This document shows, one piece after another, positions 8,504 to 16,795 of a DNA stretch of 64,000 nucleotides. The translations under genes were made by a program, and so were the position numbers. The DNA comes from Streptomyces luteogriseus. GTDB lineage: Bacteria; Actinomycetota; Actinomycetes; Streptomycetales; Streptomycetaceae. Every line of letters starts with the position of its first letter. Position 1 is the stretch's first letter. The stretch is taken from the NCBI RefSeq assembly GCF_014205055.1, contig NZ_JACHMS010000001.1, positions 3,348,001-3,412,000 of the forward strand. Reading direction: 5' to 3'. The notes under the pieces were generated by a model, which saw only the letters and a list, made by a program, of their open reading frames with translations, was not told the origin of the DNA and searched no databases.

Positions 8504-9736
8504 CTAGCGGAGGCCGTTGACCAGGGCCGCTGCTGTGAAGAGTTCCACTCCTACCGTGATGGCCGACTCGTCCACGTCGAAGTCGCCCTGGTGGAGGTCG
8601 CGGATCTGGCGTTCGCCGGGGGTGCGGACGCCGAGGCGGGCCATGGCGCCGGGGACGTGTTCCAGGTACCAGGAGAAGTCCTCGCCGCCGAGGCTCTGCT
8701 CGGTGCCCTCGACGGACTCGACGCCGCGCCGGGCGATCATGGCCTCGCGCAGCAGTTCGGTGACGCCGGGCTCGTTGACGACGGGCGGGACGCCGCGGAC
8801 GTAGTTGATCTCCGACTTGGCGCGGTGGAGGTTGGCGATCTCGTCGATGGCCGCGACGACGACGTCGGGAGCCTGCCGCCACGCCTCGAGGTCGAGGCAG
8901 CGCACGGTGCCGGAGAGCTCGGCGTGCTGCGGGATCACGTTCGGGGCGTGGCCGGACTCGACGCGGCCCCAGGTGATGGCGAGCCCGCTGCGGCTGTCGA
9001 ACCGCCGGCCGACCAGCGCGGGCACGTCGGTGATGACGCGGGCGGCGGCGGTGACCAGGTCGGTCGTGAGGTGGGGGCGGGCGGTGTGGCCGCCCGGGCC
9101 GTCGAGGCCGATCTCCAGCCGGTCGCATGCGGAGGTGATGGGGCCCTCGCGCAGACCGATCTTGCCCGCGTCCACACGGGGGTCGCAGTGCACGGCGATG
9201 ATCGCGCCCACACCTTCCAGCGCCCCGCACTTGATGACGTCGGCGGCGCCGCCGGGCAGCACCTCCTCGGCGGGCTGGAAGATCAACCGGACCGGGCGAG
9301 GCAGCGCGCCGCGCCGGTGCAGCTCGGCGAGGACGAGGCCGGCACCGAGGACGACGGTGGTGTGCACGTCGTGACCGCAGGCGTGCGCGCGGTCGGGCAC
9401 GGTGGAGCGGTACGGGCAGTCCGCCTTGGTGTCCGGGATGGGCAGGCCGTCGATGTCGGCCCGCAGAGCGAGCATGCTGGGGCCTCCGTCCCACTGCTCG
9501 CCCTCCACGCCGATGTCACAGACGAGTCCGGTCCCCACGGCGAGAACACGCGGCTTGAGGCCGGCCCGCTCCAGCCGCTCCTTGATCGCGGCGGTGGTGC
9601 GGAACTCCTGGTTGCCGAGCTCCGGGTGCATGTGCATGTCGCGCCGGAACGCGATGAGCTCTGCCCGCAGAGCGTCGGGCAGCGCACCGGGGAGTACGGC
9701 TCCTCCGGGAAGATCGACCTCGGACTCCAGTGACAT
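8504..9736 (-). CDS. M20-family metallopeptidase/amidohydrolase
   Basis: Probable zinc- or manganese-dependent amidohydrolase of the M20D (HipO/AmhX-like) type, about 410 residues, cleaving N-acyl amino acids or similar amides. Metal-site motifs are visible: RADIDGLPI, HACGHDVHTTVVLGAG, IFQPAEEVLPGGA and the C-terminal LGGEDFSWYLEHVPGA. The start is taken as the ATG at 9736, which has AAAGGGTG 9 bases upstream; a GTG at 9748 four codons earlier is possible. It has its own promoter-like sequence and is flanked by the repeat array. The substrate cannot be predicted. Confidence 0.9.
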   Translation of the reverse strand: MSLESEVDLPGGAVLPGALPDALRAELIAFRRDMHMHPELGNQEFRTTAAIKERLERAGLKPRVLAVGTGLVCDIGVEGEQWDGGPSMLALRADIDGLPIPDTKADCPYRSTVPDRAHACGHDVHTTVVLGAGLVLAELHRRGALPRPVRLIFQPAEEVLPGGAADVIKCGALEGVGAIIAVHCDPRVDAGKIGLREGPITSACDRLEIGLDGPGGHTARPHLTTDLVTAAARVITDVPALVGRRFDSRSGLAITWGRVESGHAPNVIPQHAELSGTVRCLDLEAWRQAPDVVVAAIDEIANLHRAKSEINYVRGVPPVVNEPGVTELLREAMIARRGVESVEGTEQSLGGEDFSWYLEHVPGAMARLGVRTPGERQIRDLHQGDFDVDESAITVGVELFTAAALVNGLR

Positions 9737-9821
9737 CAGTGGCTTCACCCTTTGAAGGGTAGGGCGCCAAGGCGGTCGACCGACCCTGGATCAACAAAAC
9801 TTCAACCCGAAAGGGGAAGAA

Positions 9822-9850
9822 AATATGACCGCCGGACGCATAGCTATCAA
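9822..9850 (-). promoter_or_regulatory. Promoter candidate for the M20 gene
   Basis: On the minus strand TTGATA (9850-9845), a 17-base spacer and CATATT (9827-9822) match a housekeeping -35/-10 pair. It lies about 85 bases upstream of the M20 start, in an AT-richer patch of the 298-base gap to the divergent methyltransferase gene. Confidence 0.5.
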
Positions 9851-10034
9851 GTGAGATGGGTAAACTGGCCTGCCTTTTGGGCCTGGCCGGGCCACCCACC
9901 CCCCGGAGTGTGACTTCGACCACATGCGCGTCACGACTCCGGTATCCATCCATCCTCTCCACGGATACCACGCCCTGCGCGGCGAACACGGGCGTGTTCA
10001 TCTGCCGGACGCGCGCCCCCGCTAGTCTGCGCCC

Positions 10035-10715
10035 GTGCGCGCCCCCGATTTCTTACAGTCCACGCAGGCCTCGTACGACGCCATCGCCGAGGCCTACGCC
10101 GCCGAGCACCCCGACAGCCTGGCCGGGAGACCGCTGGAGCGGGCGCTGCTGACGGCCTTCGTGGAGCTGGCCCGGGTGCCCGACCGGTCCGGGCAGCCGC
10201 CGGTCGCGGACGTAGGCAGCGGTCCGGGGTACGTCACGGCACGGCTGCACGAGGCCGGGCTGCCGGTGTTCGGGGTCGACGCGTCGCCCCGCATGGTGTC
10301 CCTGGCCCGCCGGGCGCACCCGGAGCTGCGTTTCCACGTCGGTTCCATGACCGCGCTGGACCTGCCGGACGAGACGCTCGGCGGCATCGTCGCGCTCTAC
10401 TCGATCATCCATGTGCCGGACGGTCATCTGCCGGCCGCCTTCGCCGAGTTCCGCCGCGTCCTGCTGCCGGGGGCACCCGTACTGCTCGGTTTCCAGTCCG
10501 GCGACGAGGACGGCCACCAGCGTCTGACCGAGCGCTACGGGCAGGAGATCGCGCTCGACTACTACTGGCGCACCCCGGACACGGTCACCGGGCACCTCAC
10601 GGCAGCCGGCCTGGAGCCCTACGCCCGCGTGCTGCGCGAGCCCGGCCCCGGTGAGAAGCTGCCGCGCGCGTTCCTGCTGGCGCGCAGGCCCGGGCCGGTG
10701 CCGCGGGAGGTGTGA
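10035..10715 (+). CDS. Class I SAM-dependent methyltransferase
   Basis: Small methyltransferase of 226 residues with the Rossmann-type motif I VADVGSGPGYVTARLHEAG, followed by acidic GVDAS and the core strand FHVGSMTALDLPDETLGGIV (Methyltransf_11/25 type). The GTG start at 10035 is preceded by TAGTCT (10023-10028), only 6 bases upstream, so the mRNA is probably leaderless. It converges with the glycosyltransferase gene at 10726 (10 bases between stops). The substrate is unknown; there is no signal peptide or membrane segment. Confidence 0.85.
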   Translation: MRAPDFLQSTQASYDAIAEAYAAEHPDSLAGRPLERALLTAFVELARVPDRSGQPPVADVGSGPGYVTARLHEAGLPVFGVDASPRMVSLARRAHPELRFHVGSMTALDLPDETLGGIVALYSIIHVPDGHLPAAFAEFRRVLLPGAPVLLGFQSGDEDGHQRLTERYGQEIALDYYWRTPDTVTGHLTAAGLEPYARVLREPGPGEKLPRAFLLARRPGPVPREV

Positions 10716-10725
10716 GCCGGGGGCG

Positions 10726-11913
10726 TCACGACGCCGCCGGGCCGACCAGGCCCGCGGAAGGCGGCGTGGCGCTGAAGCGGGCCGGGCCGGTCGGGTCGGA
10801 CGGGCTCGCCGGGTTCACCGGGTTCGCCGGGCTCGCCGGGTTCGGGGCGGCCGTAGGAGCCGTCGGCGACAGCCGGTGGACGTCTCGGGCCGTGCCCGTG
10901 ACCCCGGACAGGAAGCCCTGGGCCCGCGGGGAGGCGGTCTCGGTCAGCCAGGCGGGGTCGATGTCGCAGACGGCGACGCGGACCTCCGTGCCGGCCAGGG
11001 CGAGGGGGAGGGTGTGGACGACCGTGGACGGGAAGCTGAGGACCGTCCGGCCGATGGGGCCGCGGCGGGCGATCAGTTCGAGGGGGAGTTCGGGGCGGAC
11101 GATCTCCAACCCCGTCACGGCCGCGAGGCGGTGGAGCTTGTCCGTGCTCTCGCGCCGGTGGGCGAAGTAGCGGGTGGCGCCGTGGGCCCTGGCCAGGGTG
11201 TGGACGGCCTCCAGGTAGCGGCCGTCGTCCACCACCCCGGTCTCCACCAGGGACGTGCCCACCATGTCCGCGCCCCTGGTGATGCGGGGCGGGCCGAAGC
11301 GCGTCCGGGTCCAGGCGAAGGTGTTGGCGCTGACGGTGACGCCCGCCGGGGTCTCCGTCATCGGCATGGAGGAGAAGATCGCGATGCGGCGGCGCTCACC
11401 GGGGGTCAGCCGGCGGCGGGCCGACGCAGACACCGGCGCGAAGAGCACGTCCCGCGGGCCGGGGCGGCCGCCCTTGCGGTGCCAGCGCACCAGGCGTTCG
11501 CCCCGGGCCAGCTGCCCGACGAACTCCATCGTCGCCGTGCCGTCGTCGACGACGACCAGGTCACGGGCGCGGGTGATGGTCAGCAGCAGCTGGACGTAGC
11601 GGGAGAAGGGGTCCCCCAGCACGACCCGGCGTGCCCTGCGGAGCAGGCCGGACAGGCCGCCGATGGTCTGGAAGGGCGCGAGGGGCCCGCCGCGCGCTTC
11701 CTCCCAGCGGACCTGGTGACCCTCGTCGCGGGCCAGGTCGGACATCCGCCGCAGCTGGCCGCGCGTCATCGGGTCGACGGGCGACAGCACCACGAGGGTG
11801 AGCCCCACGCCGGGGGCGTGCGCGTGCGCCCACTCCAGCACGTTCAGCAGCTGTACCGGGCTCTCGACGAAGGCGAGAGTGTGGGGGCCGGCGTTCCCGG
11901 CGCGGGGGCTCAT
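10726..11913 (-). CDS. Sialyltransferase-like (GT52-type) glycosyltransferase with repeat-rich tail
   Basis: Protein of 395 residues, last gene of a minus-strand operon with neuB and neuA. The N-terminus LAFVESPVQLLNVLEWAHA resembles the ESP-Q-LL start of GT52/polysialyltransferase-like enzymes, and later blocks YFAHRRESTDKLHRL and LSFPSTVVHTLPL recall their catalytic His and Ser/Thr motifs. It probably transfers a nonulosonic acid or another sugar in the wall polymer; the donor is inferred from context only. The last ~50 residues are low complexity, built from NPASPANPVNPASPSDP-like units encoded by tandem CGGGTTCGC/CGGGCTCGC repeats near 10795-10850. The core lacks membrane segments. Confidence 0.7.
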   Translation of the reverse strand: MSPRAGNAGPHTLAFVESPVQLLNVLEWAHAHAPGVGLTLVVLSPVDPMTRGQLRRMSDLARDEGHQVRWEEARGGPLAPFQTIGGLSGLLRRARRVVLGDPFSRYVQLLLTITRARDLVVVDDGTATMEFVGQLARGERLVRWHRKGGRPGPRDVLFAPVSASARRRLTPGERRRIAIFSSMPMTETPAGVTVSANTFAWTRTRFGPPRITRGADMVGTSLVETGVVDDGRYLEAVHTLARAHGATRYFAHRRESTDKLHRLAAVTGLEIVRPELPLELIARRGPIGRTVLSFPSTVVHTLPLALAGTEVRVAVCDIDPAWLTETASPRAQGFLSGVTGTARDVHRLSPTAPTAAPNPASPANPVNPASPSDPTGPARFSATPPSAGLVGPAAS

Positions 11914-11959
11914 CGACGTACGACCGTCCCGTGGTGAGGGGGGTTGTGGGGGGTGGGGA

Positions 11960-12898
11960 TCAGACGCCTACCGGCTCACCCGCGGCGTCGGCGATCTCCG
12001 CCTCGGCGACCACACCGCTGACGCGGCGCAGCTTCTTCATCGGGCCGAGCTCGGACTCGTAGACCTTCTTGACGCCGTCACCGAGGGAGGCCTCGATGGT
12101 GCGGATGTCGCGGACGAGGCGCGTCAGGCCCTGCGGCTCCACGGACGCGGCCTGGTCCGAGCCCCACATGGCGCGGTCGAGGGTGATGTGACGCTCGACG
12201 AAGGTGGCGCCCAGGGCGACCGCGGCGAGGGTGGTCTGCAGGCCGGTCTCGTGGCCGGAGTAGCCGATCGGGACGTTCGGGAACTCCTGCTGGAGAGTGT
12301 TGATGACGCGCAGGTTGAGCTCCTCGGCCTTGGCCGGGTAGGTCGACGTGGCGTGGCACATGAGGATGTTCTCGGAGCCGAGGACCTCGACGGCGTGGCG
12401 GATCTGCTTCGGCGTCGACATGCCGGTGGAGAGGATCACGGCGCGGCCGGTGGAGCGCAGGGCGCGCAGCAGCTCGTCGTCCGTGAGGGAGGCGGAGGCG
12501 ACCTTGTGGGCGGGGAGGTCGAACTTCTCCAGGAAGGCGACGGCCTCGGTGTCCCACGGGGAGGCGAACCAGTCGATGTTCTTCGACTTGCAGTAGTCGT
12601 CGATCGCGCGGTACTCGTCCTCGCCGAACTCCACGCGGTGGCGGTAGTCGATGTAGGTCATCCGGCCCCAGGGGGTGTCGCGCTCGATGTCCCACTGGTC
12701 GCGCGGGGTGCAGATCTCCGGGGTGCGCTTCTGGAACTTGACGGCGTCGCAGCCGGCCTCGGCGGCGGCGTCGATCAGCTTGAAGGCGTTCTCGAGCTCG
12801 CCGTTGTGGTTGATGCCGATCTCACCGCAGACGTAGACCGGACGGCCCGGGCCGACCTCGCGCGAACCGAAGCGGCGGATACGGGAGTTGGTGCTCAT
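11960..12898 (-). CDS. neuB: N-acylneuraminate/Kdn (9-phosphate) synthase, NeuB family, without C-terminal SAF domain
   Basis: Condenses phosphoenolpyruvate with a mannose-type sugar (ManNAc, or mannose 6-phosphate for Kdn) to form a nine-carbon nonulosonic acid. It has 312 residues. The TIM-barrel signatures are clear: VCGEIGINHNGELENAFKLI, DAVKFQKRTPEICTP, ASPWDTEAVAFLEKF, ILSTGMST, CHATSTYPAK, IGYSGHETG and ERHITLDRAMWGSDQAASVE. Typical NeuB/NANS proteins continue with an antifreeze-like SAF domain; here the protein ends soon after MKKLRRVSG, so that domain is missing. The ATG at 12898 has an AAGGA site 10 bases upstream; the frame upstream is not NeuB-like. neuA lies 13 bases upstream. 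Confidence 0.9.
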   Translation of the reverse strand: MSTNSRIRRFGSREVGPGRPVYVCGEIGINHNGELENAFKLIDAAAEAGCDAVKFQKRTPEICTPRDQWDIERDTPWGRMTYIDYRHRVEFGEDEYRAIDDYCKSKNIDWFASPWDTEAVAFLEKFDLPAHKVASASLTDDELLRALRSTGRAVILSTGMSTPKQIRHAVEVLGSENILMCHATSTYPAKAEELNLRVINTLQQEFPNVPIGYSGHETGLQTTLAAVALGATFVERHITLDRAMWGSDQAASVEPQGLTRLVRDIRTIEASLGDGVKKVYESELGPMKKLRRVSGVVAEAEIADAAGEPVGV

Positions 12899-12911
12899 GG
12901 CAGAGATGTCC

Positions 12912-14186
12912 TTACTTGGTGAGGGAATCGAGAGAGGGGCCGAGGATCCAGCTGGCGATCTCTCGGATCGCGCCGTCGCCACCGGAGACGGTGGTGACCG
13001 CGCGTGCGGCGCCGCGCACGACGTCGTGGGCGCTCGCGACCGCCACGGGCCAGCCCACGAGGGCGAAGCACGGGAGGTCATTGACGTCGTTGCCGACGTA
13101 GAGCACGCGCTCCGGCGCGATGCCCTGCTCCTCGCACCACTGCTTCAGCGCGAGGTCCTTGCGGTCGATGCCGTGCAGCACCGGGAGCTTGAGCTTCCGG
13201 GCCCGGGCGGCGACCACAGGGTTCTGTTCCGTGGACAGGATGAGCATCCGCAGGCCGCTGTTGCGCAGGGCCGCGATGCCGAGTCCGTCCCCGCGGTGCA
13301 CGGAGACGAACTCCCGTCCGTCGGAGTCGACGAGCACCCGGTCGTCGGTCTGGGTGCCGTCGAAGTCGAGGACGACCGCGTCGATGTCGTCGGCGGTCGG
13401 GAGGGCGCCGGGCCGGGCCGCGTCGAAGAGCGGGGCGAGGGCCCGGGCGCGGGCGAGGTCGTGGGGGTCGTCGATCTCCAGCACGCGGGCGGGGTCCGTG
13501 CGGACCAGCTCGGTGCGGCCGAAGAAGCGGTGCTGGTGCTTGCGGAAGCCGGAGGCCTCCATGGCGTAGGCGGCGCCGGTCTCCAGCAGGTCCTGGGGGC
13601 GGTCCTGGCGGCGGGGCCGGAAGGACTTGTCGTGGTTGACGCCGTAGCCGCCACCGACCGCGGCGTCGTGCTCCGCGACGGATCCGGCCGCGACGACGTC
13701 CTCGGCGGACTCGGCGTCCCGCCAGATGAACCCGTGGAACGGTGCCACGGTCACCGCGGTGTCGGCGCCGTTCTCGACGATCGCGCCCGCGACCCCGTCG
13801 ATGTCCTCGCGGACGATGAACGGGCTGGTGCACTGCACGAGCAGGACGACGTCCACGACCGCGCCGTGCAGGGCCTCGTGCGCGTCCACGGCGTGCAGGA
13901 CGGCGGCCTCGGAGGTGGCCGTGTCGCCGGCGATGGCGGCGGGGCGCAGCACGACCTCGGCGCCGGCCTCACGGGCGGCGGCGGCGATGGCCTGGTCGTC
14001 GGTGGAGACGACGACGTCGGTCACCAGCCGGGATGCCCGGCACTCGCGCACCGCGCGCGCCACCAGCGGGACGCCGCCGACGGGGAGGAGGTTCTTCGCG
14101 GGGACGCCCTTGGAGCCGCCGCGGGCGGGGATCACGGCGAGCACGCGGCGCACCGAGGCGCCTCGGCCCGCTTCCGGTCGGGACAT
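12912..14186 (-). CDS. neuA: CMP-nonulosonate cytidylyltransferase fused to a HAD phosphatase
   Basis: Two-domain protein of 424 residues. Residues ~13-250 are a CMP-sialate/CMP-Kdn synthetase: VIPARGGSKGVPAKNLLPVGG, VVSTDD, LLVQCTSPF and GAAYAMEASGF. Residues ~268-420 are a KdsC-like HAD phosphatase: motif I DFDGTQTDD (274-282), LILSTEQNPVVAARARKL, ALKQWCEEQGI and VLYVGNDVNDLPCF. This would let one polypeptide dephosphorylate the 9-phosphate made by NeuB and then activate the sugar with CTP. The ATG at 14186 has AAGGAG 8 bases upstream. A fusion of this order is also known from animal CMP-sialate synthetases. Substrate (Kdn versus Neu5Ac type) is not determined by sequence. Confidence 0.88.
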   Translation of the reverse strand: MSRPEAGRGASVRRVLAVIPARGGSKGVPAKNLLPVGGVPLVARAVRECRASRLVTDVVVSTDDQAIAAAAREAGAEVVLRPAAIAGDTATSEAAVLHAVDAHEALHGAVVDVVLLVQCTSPFIVREDIDGVAGAIVENGADTAVTVAPFHGFIWRDAESAEDVVAAGSVAEHDAAVGGGYGVNHDKSFRPRRQDRPQDLLETGAAYAMEASGFRKHQHRFFGRTELVRTDPARVLEIDDPHDLARARALAPLFDAARPGALPTADDIDAVVLDFDGTQTDDRVLVDSDGREFVSVHRGDGLGIAALRNSGLRMLILSTEQNPVVAARARKLKLPVLHGIDRKDLALKQWCEEQGIAPERVLYVGNDVNDLPCFALVGWPVAVASAHDVVRGAARAVTTVSGGDGAIREIASWILGPSLDSLTK

Positions 14187-14236
14187 GGGGTCTACTCCTT
14201 GGGCAGGGGCATGGGGGCGGCTGCTGTCGGGGCGGC

Positions 14237-15610
14237 TCACAGTTCGCCCATCCGCCGGATGACGGGCGCCACGCGCTGGACGCCGTGCCGGTAGGCGCCG
14301 CGCGCCGCCCGGCGCACGATCTGCCGGACCGGTCCGGGTTCCTTGTCGGCGGCGGGCGCGCCGGGCAGCGGGGTGCCGTCCGGGCCGAGGTGGTGGCGGG
14401 CGAGGATCCCGGGCAGATAGCCGGGCGCGGTGACGGGCGTGTAGTACGGGGTCAGCGGAGGCAGGCCGCCGGGCCGGTCGAGCAGCTCGGCGATGCGCTT
14501 GCGGGCCGCGTCGAAGGCCGAGGCGTAGGAGCCTCCCCCAGACTCCGTCCGGGAGGTGCCCCCAGCCGCGACGCCCTGCCGGGAGACCCACTCCTCGTCG
14601 GGCACGGGCCGGTGCCCGGCGTCGAGCTGGTCCCAGGACGCGAGGCAGCCGGAGCCCACGAAGTGGTGGTTGCCGAGGGATTCGCGCACGCCCAGGTCGG
14701 TGAGTACGACGGTGGGGATACGGCGGTGCAGCGACTCCAGGGCGGCCGTGGAGCTGACCGTCACCAGCAGGTCGGTCCGGTCCAGGACCTCGCCCATGTT
14801 GCCGTACACCAGGCGGAAGTTGCCGGGCGGATCGAGCCGCTGCACCAGCTTCTGGTAGGGCAACTCCTCGATGTGGGTGGTGTGTTCGCCCGGCTTGGAG
14901 CGCAGCTTCAGCAGCACCTCGCGCTCGGGGTGCCGGCGGGCGTGCTGCACCAGCCGGTCCAGCAGGTACGTACGGTCCGTGCGGCTGTCCGGGACGGAGG
15001 GCTGGGCGGCGAACACCACCGTGTACGGGTCGTGCTCCCCTGGGTAGGGCGCACCGCCGAGGAACGGCAGGGCCACCTCGGTCACCGCGGAGGCGTCGGC
15101 GCCGACCCCTTCGTAGACGGCGCGGAAACGGTCCGCGTCCTGGCGGGAGTTGGCGAGGACCAGGTCCGCGCCGTGCCGCAGCAGCAGGCCGTCGGCGAGC
15201 TTCTCGTAGACGACACCGACGTAGCCGGTGACGACGACGGGCCGCGAGGTGCGGTGCTCCCAGACGCGTGCCAGGCCGTGGAGCATCGCCTGCACTCCGC
15301 CGCCGACGAGGGAGAGGACGAGGAGGTCGTAGGACTCCTCGGCCATGGCGCGCAGGAACTCGACGGCGGTGACCTCCCGCAGCGAGTCGGCGCGTACGCC
15401 CACTTCCTCCAGCTGGCGCGGGGTGGGCGTGGCCCGGCCGCGCAGCAGGAATCCGTCGAGGAGGGGGCCGGCTTGCGCGCTCTCGCGCGGTGCGGCTTCC
15501 ATGGACGGTCCCGGGGCGATGCGGTCCGCGGTCAGCGCACCCCATTTCCATCGGGTGTCGCTGTCGGCGAGGACCGCGATGCGCAGGCGCTTCGGTGTAC
15601 TTACTGGCAC
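14237..15610 (-). CDS. DUF6716-type putative glycosyltransferase
   Basis: Protein of 457 residues, first gene of the minus-strand polymer operon. It looks like a GT-B-fold glycosyltransferase: N-terminal RIAVLADSDTRWKWGALTAD, middle VVVTGYVGVVYEKLADGLLL and HGADLVLANSRQDADRFRAV, and C-terminal VTVSSTAALESLHRRIPTVV, a pattern seen in capsule and polysialic-type transferases. The GTG start at 15610 follows TAGCGT (15623-15618) by 7 bases, suggesting a leaderless mRNA. Residues encoded by 14531-14565 (GTSRTESGGGS region) derive from an inserted short repeat. Sugar specificity is unknown. Confidence 0.7.
   Translation of the reverse strand: MPVSTPKRLRIAVLADSDTRWKWGALTADRIAPGPSMEAAPRESAQAGPLLDGFLLRGRATPTPRQLEEVGVRADSLREVTAVEFLRAMAEESYDLLVLSLVGGGVQAMLHGLARVWEHRTSRPVVVTGYVGVVYEKLADGLLLRHGADLVLANSRQDADRFRAVYEGVGADASAVTEVALPFLGGAPYPGEHDPYTVVFAAQPSVPDSRTDRTYLLDRLVQHARRHPEREVLLKLRSKPGEHTTHIEELPYQKLVQRLDPPGNFRLVYGNMGEVLDRTDLLVTVSSTAALESLHRRIPTVVLTDLGVRESLGNHHFVGSGCLASWDQLDAGHRPVPDEEWVSRQGVAAGGTSRTESGGGSYASAFDAARKRIAELLDRPGGLPPLTPYYTPVTAPGYLPGILARHHLGPDGTPLPGAPAADKEPGPVRQIVRRAARGAYRHGVQRVAPVIRRMGEL
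14531..14565. repeat. Short palindromic repeat inserted in frame in the DUF6716 gene
   Basis: The segment GCCTCCCCCAGACTCCGTCC followed by GGGAGGTGCCCCCAG carries complementary arms (CCTCCC/GGGAGG) and looks like the small GGGGGAGGC/GGGGGCACC repeats that are dispersed between Streptomyces genes. Here it is inside coding sequence and adds about a dozen Gly/Ser/Thr-rich residues without breaking the frame. Confidence 0.55.
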
Positions 15611-15808
15611 GTCGAAGACGCTAGAAAGCGAATCCGAGGAGCGGCGGAACCGCGACTCAACGAAAAGTTAACAACAGCCCACCGAGAGCCGAACTGGCCT
15701 GCCGGAAGGCGGGAAGTACACGGGGTGCACCGTTCTGACACATGGAGTTCACCCGGTGTACCTTCATCGGAAAGTTCCGCTGCCGGGCGGCCTCCTAACG
15801 TTTTGCGG
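15611..15808. promoter_or_regulatory. Divergent promoter region of the nonulosonic-acid polymer cluster
   Basis: This 198-base gap separates the two arms of the cluster. On the minus strand TAGCGT (15623-15618) lies 7 bases from the GTG of the DUF6716 gene. On the plus strand TAACGT (15796-15801) lies 7 bases from the GTG at 15809. Both transcripts are therefore probably leaderless. Inverted GGGGTGCACCG and CCCGGTGTACC blocks around 15730-15770 could bind a regulator. No coding sequence was seen here. Confidence 0.55.
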
Positions 15809-16795
15809 GTGCCTAAGCTTTCCGTGATCGTGCCGTTCTACAACGTGCAGCAATATGCCCCGGACACCCTCAGAAGCCTTCGGTTGAACGCCGACCGCGA
15901 TTTCGAGTTCATCCTGGTCGACGACCATTCCAAGGACGAAACTCCGGCCATTCTCGAACGAGCGGCCGAGGACCTTTCGGATGTCGCCCAGGTGCGGTAC
16001 ATCCGCCACGAGCGGAACGGTGGGCTCGCCACCGCCCGCAACACCGGCCTGGACGCGGCGCAGGGCGAGTACCTGACGTTCCTGGACGGCGACGACTGGC
16101 TGGCCCCCGGCTACTTCACCGAACTGGTGTCCGCGATGGACGACTTGGGGTGCGACTTCGTGCGCACCGACCATGTGCAGGCCACCGCCCGGGCCCGTTC
16201 CGTGAGCAGGGTGCCGATCGGCCGGCGCTGGGAGGTGTTCAGCCCGCGCGAGGCGATCCTGCCCGCTCACCGCTCGACCTCGGTGGACTACGCCTACGCC
16301 TGGGCCGGCGCCTATCACCGCCGCCTGGCCGACAAGGGCCTGCTCCACTTCACCGACGGGCTGCGCACGGCCGAGGACCGGCCGTGGATCTGGAAGCTGC
16401 ACCGCGAGGCGGAGTCGTTCGCCGTGGTGAGCCTGCTGGGCGTGTTCTACCGGCGCGGGGTGGCCTCGTCCCTGACGCAGATCGGTGATGTCCGCCAGCT
16501 CGACTTCATCCGCGCCTTCGACCAGGTGATCGAGGAGACGGCCGCGGACCGTGACGCCGACAGGCTGCTGCCCAAGGCGGTGCGGACCTACTGCGCGATC
16601 ATCGCCCACCACCTCTCCAACGAGGACAGGTTCGAACCGGCCGTGGCCAGGCGGCTGCGGTCGATGAGCGCGGCGGCCATGAAGCGCATGCCGCAGGACG
16701 CACTCGCCGACGCACTGGAGGCCATGGACATGGACCGCTCGTCCAAGCTGCGGCGGCTGCGGCGCCGGGTCACCACGACGGGAGCGGCCGCCTGA
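15809..16795 (+). CDS. GT2-family glycosyltransferase
   Basis: GT-A fold transferase, 328 residues, cytosolic or membrane-associated. N-terminal KLSVIVPFYNVQQYAPDTL and ILVDDHSKDET bind the nucleotide sugar; RNTGLDAAQGEYLTFLDGDD contains the metal-binding DxD-like motif. The family is the same as TagF/WcaA-like wall-polymer transferases. The start is the GTG at 15809, 7 bases after TAACGT; the frame is open for long upstream but that part is shadow sequence on the opposite operon. Its stop overlaps the next ATG (TGATG). It probably adds a hexose to the nonulosonic-acid polymer. Confidence 0.88.
   Translation: MPKLSVIVPFYNVQQYAPDTLRSLRLNADRDFEFILVDDHSKDETPAILERAAEDLSDVAQVRYIRHERNGGLATARNTGLDAAQGEYLTFLDGDDWLAPGYFTELVSAMDDLGCDFVRTDHVQATARARSVSRVPIGRRWEVFSPREAILPAHRSTSVDYAYAWAGAYHRRLADKGLLHFTDGLRTAEDRPWIWKLHREAESFAVVSLLGVFYRRGVASSLTQIGDVRQLDFIRAFDQVIEETAADRDADRLLPKAVRTYCAIIAHHLSNEDRFEPAVARRLRSMSAAAMKRMPQDALADALEAMDMDRSSKLRRLRRRVTTTGAAA

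Noticed and set aside
7998..9494. Long minus-strand frame across the repeat array and M20 gene
   Set aside because: Its repeated GNCAPGHDGTGS-like peptides only reflect the DNA repeat; the M20 motifs are in a different frame.
10285..10420. Possible regulatory RNA or attenuator inside the methyltransferase gene
   Set aside because: No consistent hairpin beyond what GC-rich coding sequence gives.
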